Positions 57,209-64,000 of a DNA stretch of 64,000 nt are shown here, piece by piece. Within the stretch, counting starts at the first letter, position 1; every line of letters starts with the position of its first letter. The DNA lies in contig NZ_BMNN01000002.1 of assembly GCF_014646575.1 (NCBI RefSeq), positions 114,111 through 178,110 of the forward strand, given 5' to 3'. A program made the position numbers and the translations under genes. The notes under the pieces were generated by a model. That model did not search any database. It was not told the DNA's origin and saw nothing but the letters and a program-made list of their open reading frames with translations. Origin of the DNA: Halopseudomonas pertucinogena. Lineage in GTDB: Bacteria > Pseudomonadota > Gammaproteobacteria > Pseudomonadales > Pseudomonadaceae.

Positions 57209-58405
57209 TTAAATCACCTTTGTGACACCGGTATGAGCGCACTCCCCGAGCACGTCATCGATCACCGCGCAGGTCCTGTCGATCTCCGCCTCGGTCAGCG
57301 TGGGGTGCACCAGGAACATCAGGCTTGTCTCGCCCAGCTCGCGGGCCACCGGCAGCCGCTCGGCCGGCCGCCAATCGGTACCGTCGAAGGCCTTCTCCAG
57401 ATAGACCTCCGAGCAGGAGCCCTGAAAACAGGGCACGCCCCGCTCGACGATGGCGTCGATGATGCGGTCCCGCGTCCAGCCCTCGGCCAGCTTCTCCGGG
57501 CGCACCTGCACATAGCACTTGTAATGGGCATGCACGCAATCGGATGGGAACGCCGGCACCCGCAGCGCCGCATGCTGGCGGCAGGCATCCCAGATGCGCT
57601 CCGCGTTGCGCGTGCGCGCCGCGGTCCAGTCCGCCATCCGCTTGAGCTGGATGCGCCCGATCACCGCCTGCAGCTCGGTCATCCGCCAGTTGGTGCCGAA
57701 GCTCTCATGCAACCAGCGAAAGCCAGGGGCATGCTCGCGCTCATACACCGCCTCCCAGCTCTTGCCATGGTCCTTGTATGACCACATGCGCGACCACAGC
57801 TCGCGGTCATTGGTGGTCACCATGCCGCCCTCGCCGCCGGTGGTCATGATCTTGTCCTGGCAGAACGACCAGCAGCCCACATCACCAATGGAGCCGACCG
57901 ACCGCCCCTTGTAACGTGCCCCATGGGCCTGGGCGCAATCCTCGATCACATGCAGCCCATGCTCACGGGCCAGCGCCATGATCGGGTCCATATCGCACGG
58001 CCAACCGGCCAGATGCACACAGATGATCGCCCGGGTACGCTCGGTCAGCACCGCCCGCACCGTATCGGCGGTAATGTTCTGTGAATCCGCATCCACATCG
58101 GCAAACACCGGCACCGCCCCTGCGGTCACAATGCTCGAGGCCGAGGCCAGGAAGGTACGCGAAGTCACCACCACCTCGTCGCCCTCGCCTATCTCCAGCG
58201 CCTTCAGCGCCAGGTCCAGCGCCAGCGTACCGTTGGCCAGCGCCACCGCGTACTCGGCATCGGCCCAGGCAGCAAACTCCTTCTCGAACTCGCGGCCTTC
58301 CTGGCCCGTCCAGTAGTTGACCCGGTTGGACAACAGCACATCACGCACTGCATTGGCCTCTTCCTCGGTGAAGGAAGGCCAGGGGGAAAAAGGTCCGTTC
58401 AGCAT
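57209..58405 (-). CDS. DegT/DnrJ/EryC1/StrS-family sugar aminotransferase
   Basis: A 398-residue PLP enzyme. The cofactor lysine lies in SFCQDKIMTTGGEGGM (about 190-205), with ALANGTLALDLAL (about 56-68) and EDCAQAHGA (about 157) as binding sites. It transfers an amino group to a keto-sugar nucleotide, here most likely the 4-keto product of the WbpM-type dehydratase that follows 150 bases downstream. The pairing is that of PglF-PglE in bacillosamine synthesis. A GAGCCCG/CGGGCTC hairpin with a 17-base loop lies after its stop. Confidence 0.9.
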   Translation of the reverse strand: MLNGPFSPWPSFTEEEANAVRDVLLSNRVNYWTGQEGREFEKEFAAWADAEYAVALANGTLALDLALKALEIGEGDEVVVTSRTFLASASSIVTAGAVPVFADVDADSQNITADTVRAVLTERTRAIICVHLAGWPCDMDPIMALAREHGLHVIEDCAQAHGARYKGRSVGSIGDVGCWSFCQDKIMTTGGEGGMVTTNDRELWSRMWSYKDHGKSWEAVYEREHAPGFRWLHESFGTNWRMTELQAVIGRIQLKRMADWTAARTRNAERIWDACRQHAALRVPAFPSDCVHAHYKCYVQVRPEKLAEGWTRDRIIDAIVERGVPCFQGSCSEVYLEKAFDGTDWRPAERLPVARELGETSLMFLVHPTLTEAEIDRTCAVIDDVLGECAHTGVTKVI

Positions 58406-58453
58406 GATTATCCTGTATCAGTCATCAGATTCGTTTTGCACAGCAGGTGACGG

Positions 58454-59464
58454 TCACTCCACCACCGTCACCCCATTCCAGCCGACCCGCTCGATAAGCG
58501 CCGCCAGCCCGGGGCTCCGGTAACGCAGCCCCGCATCTTCCCAGCGCTGTTTCACGCTGATATGCACCACAGGCTCCACAGGGCGCACCGATCTGCGCCC
58601 CATCGCCTTGTAGAAACCCTTGTATTCGTTGTGTTGAGTACCGGCGTAGTCCGGCTTCATCCGCTGAAGCAGGTGCGGCTCCAGCCCCAGCCCGCAAGCC
58701 TGGGCCTCCCGGGCCATCCACTGCCCGGCCACATCCCCCAGACCACAGTCCGGGTAGCCGCCGCCGACATCCGTATGGACCCCGGCAAACCACACCTGTT
58801 GCAGATCGATCCCTGCCTTGGCCGCCCACAGCGCCGGCTCGAAGTCCTGGCGGTTCTCGTCGATGGACACCGCATGGCGCGCATGATTGATGATGCTGCT
58901 GGGCGCCGTGTCGTGAAACAGATAGCGATCCGTACCCAGCGTGCCGAGAAACGGCGCGGGAATACCCAGCGCCCCGACGGTATCGAACACACCGATAAAG
59001 TGGATACGGCTCACATCCGCCTCGGCATAATCACGCCGAAAGGCCACCGCATTCTCCCGCGCCGGCGCCGACGCCGGGCCACGGTTGCGATAGAGGTTGT
59101 AGGCCTGGCCGACCCTATTCGCATGTTCGCGACGCAGAATGCCGCAATTGCGGATCAGCCCCGCCAGCGAGCGCACCGTATAAGCCCCACGGCTGAAGCC
59201 GAACAGGTACAGCGCATCCCCCGGCTCGTAGTTGTGCACCACAAAGCGGTAGCAGTCCTGAATGTTCTTGTCGATGCCCTTGCCGGTGATTCCGCCGGTA
59301 AACCTATCCCCGGACGAACCCACGCCCCAGTCGTAGAAGACCACCTGCTTGTTGCCGGCAGCATCCAGCGGTGCAACGCCCTCGGCCAACCTCAGAACGT
59401 GAGTAGTGCTATCGGATTCCGGGGACTGCCAGGTCCCGTCTGAACAGATGATGATGTTTTTCAT
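58454..59464 (-). CDS. DUF2235 alpha/beta-hydrolase
   Basis: A 336-residue predicted hydrolase of the DUF2235 family. The nucleophile is Ser91 in GFSRGA. Asp161 in GVFDTVGALG and His230 in GVHTDVGGGYPD complete a plausible triad. CSDGTWQSP at the N-terminus is a family mark. Relatives include Tle1-type phospholipase effectors, but no secretion gene, immunity gene or signal peptide is near. Its place between an aminotransferase and an ATP-grasp gene in a polysaccharide cluster is unusual. GGGAG precedes the ATG. Confidence 0.87.
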   Translation of the reverse strand: MKNIIICSDGTWQSPESDSTTHVLRLAEGVAPLDAAGNKQVVFYDWGVGSSGDRFTGGITGKGIDKNIQDCYRFVVHNYEPGDALYLFGFSRGAYTVRSLAGLIRNCGILRREHANRVGQAYNLYRNRGPASAPARENAVAFRRDYAEADVSRIHFIGVFDTVGALGIPAPFLGTLGTDRYLFHDTAPSSIINHARHAVSIDENRQDFEPALWAAKAGIDLQQVWFAGVHTDVGGGYPDCGLGDVAGQWMAREAQACGLGLEPHLLQRMKPDYAGTQHNEYKGFYKAMGRRSVRPVEPVVHISVKQRWEDAGLRYRSPGLAALIERVGWNGVTVVE

Positions 59465-59519
59465 AGGAGCTCCCTTTCCTGCAGCGAAGCGAAACCACCA
59501 CTACGTCAGGTCGAGCTGG

Positions 59520-60530
59520 CTAGATACCCACCGGCACCTCGACCAACGTATCGCACTTGGCGAATCCCTTACCCACCGCGTAGCTGTAATCGCCAGGCGC
59601 CCGCCCTTGGTACGCTTCCAGCAGCATCTGGACATGATTGGCGCCAGCCAGATGGGTAAAGGGATAACCGCCGCCAAACCTGGGGTTGAATTCAAGCAGG
59701 TAGAACTTGCCATCTCGCTCCAGGAAATCGCAATCCAGATTGCCCCGGTGAGGTAATGCGCTGGCGATTCTGTCGATCAGGTCTCGGAACAGCTCGGGGG
59801 GGACAGTGACAGCTTTATCAGTTTCACCGGCACGCATGGCGAGCTTCTTCTTGGCGGCAAAACCAAGGTAGTTCTCCTGATGGTCATAAAGCATATCCAC
59901 ACCGTACTCCGGGCCCTGGATCACTTCCTGAATGATGACCGAGTCATCAGATCCCAGAGAAGACAGCGCGCTCTTGGCCACTGCTTTGCGGCAGCTTTCG
60001 AAGCCGGTGATCAGATCTTCGCGGTTATCCACTACAAACAGACCGATCGAGGCGCTCCCCCACCGTGGTTTGATAATCAGGGGAAAGCGCACCTGGCCAA
60101 GCTCCAGAGCCTCCGCAGCGTCCGCTGGACTCAAGAAAGTGGCGGGAACGGATACGCCGATTTCGCGTGCAAATTCAAACGTCCGCCATTTATCAGCACA
60201 TACATCCAGCGTCGTAAGCGATGGCACATAAACGGTGGCGCCGGTCTGTTCTTCAATTTCGGCGCGGTGGGCAGCCAAGAGCCCGGCCTCAAGATCGTTG
60301 AGGGAGAAAACCATGTGAATGTTTTCTTTGATCATTACTTTCTTGAGTGCGTCCAGATAACCATCCTCGAATACACCGGGTACCTGATGAGCAGCATCAC
60401 AGGCCTGCAGCGCCGGAGCAGATAGATCCATGTCGGTGCCAACGACGCGACCGGACTTGCCAAGAGCTTGCTGGAAATAAGAAGCTAGATAGTGACGACG
60501 CCCGGCGCAGGTGAGTAGAACGTTCAGCAT
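59520..60530 (-). CDS. ATP-grasp ligase (CarB-like) of the polysaccharide cluster
   Basis: A 336-residue ATP-grasp protein. The N-terminal pre-ATP-grasp domain (1-105, LLTCAGRRHYLASYF) is followed by the nucleotide lysine region LIIKPRWGSASIGLF (about 150-164), VIIQEVIQGPEYGVDM (about 197) and the metal-binding LEFNPRFGGGYPF (about 283). Such enzymes form amide bonds from a carboxylate via acyl phosphate. In O-antigen clusters they are thought to attach an amino acid or hydroxy acid to an amino sugar; the substrates here are inferred only. It begins 13 bases after the GNAT gene. Confidence 0.85.
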   Translation of the reverse strand: MLNVLLTCAGRRHYLASYFQQALGKSGRVVGTDMDLSAPALQACDAAHQVPGVFEDGYLDALKKVMIKENIHMVFSLNDLEAGLLAAHRAEIEEQTGATVYVPSLTTLDVCADKWRTFEFAREIGVSVPATFLSPADAAEALELGQVRFPLIIKPRWGSASIGLFVVDNREDLITGFESCRKAVAKSALSSLGSDDSVIIQEVIQGPEYGVDMLYDHQENYLGFAAKKKLAMRAGETDKAVTVPPELFRDLIDRIASALPHRGNLDCDFLERDGKFYLLEFNPRFGGGYPFTHLAGANHVQMLLEAYQGRAPGDYSYAVGKGFAKCDTLVEVPVGI

Positions 60531-60543
60531 TTTATACCCTTAA

Positions 60544-61101
60544 TCAAGTCTCGGCGTAGATCCCGCTCTCTTCCCACTCTTGCCGAAGAATGGAAAGCAG
60601 ATATTGATCTTTCAATTCACCATGTGACCAAATATCCCTTCTAAGCAAGCCTTCAGTCTTCCACCCCAGAGCAGTCGTAGCTTTGATCGCTCGCTCGTTT
60701 TGAGACAGCTGATAAAGGTAGATCCGCTCTAATCCCAGCTCCGCAAACCCATAATTTACAAGTAACTTATAACCATCCCGGCCATATCCTTCGCCCCAGC
60801 ACGATTTATCACCGATAAAAATGTACAGCTCAGCCTTTCTCGCCTTAGTGTTTATGTTTATGAGGCCACCAAAGCCTATGACAGCCGAGTCATCGTTACG
60901 GATGAAGGTAAAATCGATACGATTTGTCGAAAGCACATTTTTCGAAAACCAAGCTTCGGTTTTGGCGATTGATGTTGGATAGTCGAAATTCAGTGTCCTC
61001 TGTACCTCAACATCATTCAAAAATTCCACTCGCTTTTTCAAATGCTCTTTTGCAAGCAGCTGAAGTGCGATACGGCTACCTACAAGTGAAAAACCTGCCA
61101 T
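60544..61101 (-). CDS. GNAT acetyltransferase (RimJ/RimL type)
   Basis: A 185-residue acetyltransferase. GYGRDGYKLLVNYGFAELGLERIYLYQLSQNERAIKATTALGWK (about 116-160) is the acetyl-CoA binding block, and DKSCWGEGYGRD its start. Relatives acetylate ribosomal protein N-termini or, in sugar clusters (PseH, WecD), the 4-amino group of nucleotide sugars. The context favours an amino-sugar substrate. Base composition is clearly AT-richer than the genes to the left, which suggests acquisition with the cluster. Confidence 0.85.
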   Translation of the reverse strand: MAGFSLVGSRIALQLLAKEHLKKRVEFLNDVEVQRTLNFDYPTSIAKTEAWFSKNVLSTNRIDFTFIRNDDSAVIGFGGLININTKARKAELYIFIGDKSCWGEGYGRDGYKLLVNYGFAELGLERIYLYQLSQNERAIKATTALGWKTEGLLRRDIWSHGELKDQYLLSILRQEWEESGIYAET

Positions 61102-61117
61102 GTCCGGCTCCGCGCTG

Positions 61118-62023
61118 TTATAAATTCATTGAAGTTAGATTCAAAAGGCCGCCGGTGTGCCAAAAAACCACCATGCTGCCGGGAGGTATTTCTCCTGAGC
61201 GAACGAGGTCCCTTAAGCCAAACATCGCCTTGCCCGTATAGGTAAGATCCAATGGGATACCCTCATCACGGATCACCGACTGGATAAAAGAAACGAGCTC
61301 AGGGCTATGCCGCTCGTACCCGCCAAACCGGTACCCATCGCGAAAATGGATCTTGTCCAGCGGGAAACTGCACGGCAGCAGCTTGATGATTTCTTCTCGC
61401 CCTCGCTGTCCTGCCCTGGCTACGGAAATGCCCGTCACGCTAGTGCTCCAACCTAGTTTCTCAACGCCGGCTAATAATCCTGCTTGAGTCCCTCCGGTGC
61501 CGGAGGCGTGCACTATATAATCCGGCGCTGTTGGCAATTCGGCGACAGCATTGCTATAGGCTTCGACGCCTTCAACCGCGTGGCCTCCCCCAGGGATGAC
61601 CACGACCGAGCGACCATCCTGTAGGCTGGCTCGTTCCAGTCGCACGATCGTCGGCCCAATTTGCTCGCTATCTACGTAATGGGTTGCCGCGCCGGCGCTA
61701 CGGTAGAAGAACGAATTCCCTCTAGTGCTCAGCGCAGGCTTATCCCCATGCAGAACCAGATGCACCTCGCACCCGAGCTGGGCGCCCATAAGCGCTACGA
61801 CGCGCGCATGGTTCGATTCAGCGCCACCGTTGGTAATTAAGACCTCGGGCTTGCGCCCGCCCTTGGAAGCCGCATCCAAGATTGCAACGTTCTTGCGTAC
61901 CTTATTACCGCCCAACCAAAGAGGTATCAGATCATCTCGCTTTATCCATAAATCTACGCCCCAGCGACGAGATAACTTTTCTAATCTGTAAAGGGGAGAA
62001 GCATATATAGAGGTCGAGATCAT
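61118..62023 (-). CDS. PLP-dependent D-cysteine desulfhydrase / ACC deaminase-like enzyme
   Basis: A 301-residue PLP enzyme of the tryptophan-synthase-beta fold. The cofactor lysine is in WLGGNKVRK (about 37-45), followed by NGGAESNHARV (about 65-75) and the phosphate loop ASGTGGTQAG (about 172-181). Family members deaminate D-cysteine or 1-aminocyclopropane-1-carboxylate. None is a standard polysaccharide enzyme, so it may make or recycle the acid attached by the ATP-grasp neighbour, or have an unrelated role. The ATG overlaps the sugar-transferase stop (ATGA). Confidence 0.83.
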   Translation of the reverse strand: MISTSIYASPLYRLEKLSRRWGVDLWIKRDDLIPLWLGGNKVRKNVAILDAASKGGRKPEVLITNGGAESNHARVVALMGAQLGCEVHLVLHGDKPALSTRGNSFFYRSAGAATHYVDSEQIGPTIVRLERASLQDGRSVVVIPGGGHAVEGVEAYSNAVAELPTAPDYIVHASGTGGTQAGLLAGVEKLGWSTSVTGISVARAGQRGREEIIKLLPCSFPLDKIHFRDGYRFGGYERHSPELVSFIQSVIRDEGIPLDLTYTGKAMFGLRDLVRSGEIPPGSMVVFWHTGGLLNLTSMNL

Positions 62024-62622
62024 AATGACCCGCGCCTCTCATCACTGAGCTTTTGATAAATCTCTGAAGGCACAACAACTACTCCTTCTCGCTTAAAAAC
62101 CTGATAAATTGTTTTGAAAATAATTTTTATATCAAGCCAAATTGATCGGGTTCTTACGTATTCTACATCTATAGCCAACCTGTCGTTCCAGCTTGTGGAG
62201 TTACGTCCGCTCACCTGTGCGAGCCCTGTAATACCTGGACGAACAGCATGCCTCAACATTTCTTCATCTGTGTAGTATTCAAGGTATTCCATTAGCAAGG
62301 GGCGTGGTCCAACCAAACTCATATCCCCCTTCAAAACATTCCATAACTCCGGAAGCTCATCCAAACTAGTGGATCGCAATAAGCGACCGAAGGTAGTTAC
62401 GCGCTCTGAATCAGATAAAAGCTCTCCCCCAGTATCATAAGCGTTACGCATTGTCCGAAACTTGATCATCTTGAAAGGTTGCCCCTTCAACCCGGGCCTG
62501 ATTTGACTGAAAAGTACAGGCGATCCCAAGCTTCTGCGAACACAAACGGCAACAACCAACATAACCGGAGAGAGTAACAAAAGACCCAATATAGAGCCAA
62601 CAATATCAAACAACCTTTTCAC
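62020..62622 (-). CDS. PglC-type initiating phosphoglycosyl transferase
   Basis: A 200-residue monotopic enzyme that moves a phospho-sugar from a UDP-sugar to undecaprenyl phosphate, starting glycan assembly. It has a re-entrant membrane helix (about 8-30), IKFRTMRNAYD (about 58), LDELPELWNVLKGDMSLVGPRPLL (about 87-110) and HAVRPGITGLAQVSGRN (about 124-140). The length equals C. jejuni PglC (200). I chose GTG 62622 (MKRLFDIVGS) because GAGGGG lies nine bases upstream; a TTG at 62643 is the alternative. It pairs with the WbpM/DegT route that can make its substrate. Confidence 0.9.
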   Translation of the reverse strand: MKRLFDIVGSILGLLLLSPVMLVVAVCVRRSLGSPVLFSQIRPGLKGQPFKMIKFRTMRNAYDTGGELLSDSERVTTFGRLLRSTSLDELPELWNVLKGDMSLVGPRPLLMEYLEYYTDEEMLRHAVRPGITGLAQVSGRNSTSWNDRLAIDVEYVRTRSIWLDIKIIFKTIYQVFKREGVVVVPSEIYQKLSDERRGSL

Positions 62623-62746
62623 AATTTGCAACCCCTCGCGCAAGGCATATTAGCCAACAGATAAAAAGGCGACCCCATCAATCTTGGAAAATGTCAAATG
62701 AGAAAGCTTACATTTCAATTTAATGCCTACTAAGCTTTTATGCATC

Positions 62747-63988
62747 TTATTCAGCCCTATCAAGCACAACGGATTCCAAAGTGCGAGCAATTGCGGAATA
62801 CTCATATTTTTCCAACACCGCCAACCTAGCATTGCGACCCATAATTTCACGCTTCTCAGGAGACATATTATAAAGAGCGAGTATGGCGCCTGCGGCCTCC
62901 TCGGGAGACTCCGGCTCAATCTGGATACCGGCGTTAGCTTCTGAAATAGGACAATAGCCGCCGGAGTCGATGGAATACACCACTGGTCTAGCCGAGTACA
63001 TATAATCAAACAACTTGTTAGGCGAAACTCCATACCTAAACAACGGATCTTTTGTCAGACCTATATAGCACACATCCATAACACTCAGTACCGACTGTAC
63101 CTGTGTTTTCTTCACCGACGGCCATAAGTGTACGTTAGTCAGCTCTAGATCATTTATGAGTACGCTCAAATCATGGGTTTTTTGACCTTTACCCACTATG
63201 TTGAAATGAATATCCGTGACATCCTTCAACAAACTTGCAGCCATTATCAAGGTTTCGAGTGAATTCGCAGCACCCACTGTTCCCGCATAGACAACGGAAA
63301 AAGGTTGCTTTTTAAATTCTGATACCATCAACTCTGGGGCCGGCTCAACCGCAGAGACTTCGTGAATAGAAACCCCGTTTGGCACCCATGCAAATTTCTC
63401 GCGATCCAGGCCACGCGCGACCATGTGATGATGGGACTCTCTAAGGTTAGAAATAACTTTATGTGATTTCTTATAAGCCAAGTCTTCAATTTTTTGCAAA
63501 AAAACAATAAATGGATGGCTAGGCGAGAACCCGCCCAACTGGACAAGCGTTAATGGCCAAATATCGCGAACCTCAAAAATCAACCGAGCTTTAAATTTTC
63601 TTGATAGGTAATACGCACTGAGGAAGCCTATAAGAGAAGGCGAAGAGTAAATTATTACATCAGGACGCTCGCCGAGCTTCTTTTGTAACTGCAGCAACCT
63701 AACCCCAAAAACAAGCCAGTTCAATATCCGCTTCTTATCATGGGCGTGCTTATATTTACCCACTGAAATTCTTATAAAACGAAATCCTTCAAAGCTCTCC
63801 TGTTCGGGTGCGTCGTCCGCAGCTTCTGTATCTCGTGTGCCGTGAGTCCAACGAGCAGCTATCAGTGTAACTCTGTGGCCGAGCCGGGCGAGCTCCCTGG
63901 ATAAGTGTCGGTGTCGCCCTCCGATGCCTGTACTGGGCAGAGATGCGTACTGATTAATTATCCAGATTCTCTTCGGATCCGCTTTCAT
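62747..63988 (-). CDS. family 4 glycosyltransferase (WbuB-like)
   Basis: A 413-residue GT-B glycosyltransferase. WIINQYASLPSTGIGGRHRHLSREL at the N-terminus, FEVRDIWPLTLVQLG (about 140-154), VYAGTVGAANSLETLI (about 232) and the EX7E-like VSPNKLFDYMYSARPVV (about 330) are typical of WbuB-type enzymes, which often add FucNAc or related HexNAc to the first lipid-linked sugar. The gene is complete at its start, ATG 63988. That ATG is directly preceded by an 11-G run that can pair with the ribosome. The PGT gene follows about 124 bases downstream. Confidence 0.9.
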   Translation of the reverse strand: MKADPKRIWIINQYASLPSTGIGGRHRHLSRELARLGHRVTLIAARWTHGTRDTEAADDAPEQESFEGFRFIRISVGKYKHAHDKKRILNWLVFGVRLLQLQKKLGERPDVIIYSSPSLIGFLSAYYLSRKFKARLIFEVRDIWPLTLVQLGGFSPSHPFIVFLQKIEDLAYKKSHKVISNLRESHHHMVARGLDREKFAWVPNGVSIHEVSAVEPAPELMVSEFKKQPFSVVYAGTVGAANSLETLIMAASLLKDVTDIHFNIVGKGQKTHDLSVLINDLELTNVHLWPSVKKTQVQSVLSVMDVCYIGLTKDPLFRYGVSPNKLFDYMYSARPVVYSIDSGGYCPISEANAGIQIEPESPEEAAGAILALYNMSPEKREIMGRNARLAVLEKYEYSAIARTLESVVLDRAE

Positions 63989-63989
63989 T

Positions 63990-64000
63990 CCCCCCCCCCC
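63990..64000. repeat. C-homopolymer at the window end
   Basis: Eleven consecutive Cs (Gs on the coding strand) end the window, one base upstream of the last gene's start codon. Such a run could slip during replication, or may mark a point where the assembly ended. Confidence 0.85.

Noticed and set aside
58454..59464. A type VI secretion effector module
   Set aside because: Only the hydrolase is present; no spike, adaptor or immunity gene lies within the window.

Overview
The window reads as chromosomal DNA of a Pseudomonas-type gammaproteobacterium (Pseudomonas sensu lato; species not determined). The evidence is an OprI/Lpp lipoprotein, a very large NAD-glutamate dehydrogenase, fused RlmKL, RMF with a structured leader, FadH beside an AraC-type regulator, MotY, and many REP-type palindromes. 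Base composition is GC-rich until about 60.5 kb, then becomes visibly AT-richer to the right end. No prophage, insertion sequence, tRNA, rRNA or CRISPR array was seen.

Layout. 0-8 kb: GNAT protein and GntP-type permease; oprI convergent with an L,D-transpeptidase; tesA divergent from ybbA-ybbP, where ybbA is broken (Walker A lost); greB. 8-16.1 kb: deaD, tatD, dacB, rlmKL, rmf and pyrD. 16.1-21.5 kb: gdhB followed by a DUF2835 gene whose reading frame runs through a REP array into pyrD. 21.6-28.4 kb: a tightly overlapped moxR-DUF58-DUF4381-batA-batB/C-batD operon. 28.4-36.3 kb: a three-copy hairpin repeat, an RND exporter with a YCF48-like partner, pepN carrying a fourth copy of that repeat inside its frame, DUF2797 and DUF1315. 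36.8-46.1 kb: rhomboid protease, phosphoesterase, nadK, a coiled-coil protein, fadH/AraC pair, a CopZ-like chaperone and DUF411 protein behind a MerR-like dyad, and motY.

46.6-64 kb: a same-strand surface-polysaccharide region. It supplies sugar nucleotides (galE, manB, pgi, galU, ugd, a degenerate second UDP-sugar dehydrogenase). It also holds a WbpM/PglF-type 4,6-dehydratase, a DegT aminotransferase, a DUF2235 hydrolase, an ATP-grasp ligase, a GNAT acetyltransferase, a D-cysteine-desulfhydrase-like PLP enzyme, a PglC-type phosphoglycosyl transferase and a family 4 glycosyltransferase. Together these suggest synthesis and membrane loading of an acylated 4-amino-4,6-dideoxy-HexNAc. galU carries a one-base frameshift in a C run, and the window ends in another C run just upstream of the last gene's start.

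The most unusual aspect is the repeat content. At least three palindromic families are present (A, B/B', and a three-hairpin family C). Some are arranged as composite units that include shared linkers. Two cases show repeats converted into protein sequence: the C-terminal tail of DUF2835 and an internal insert in PepN.
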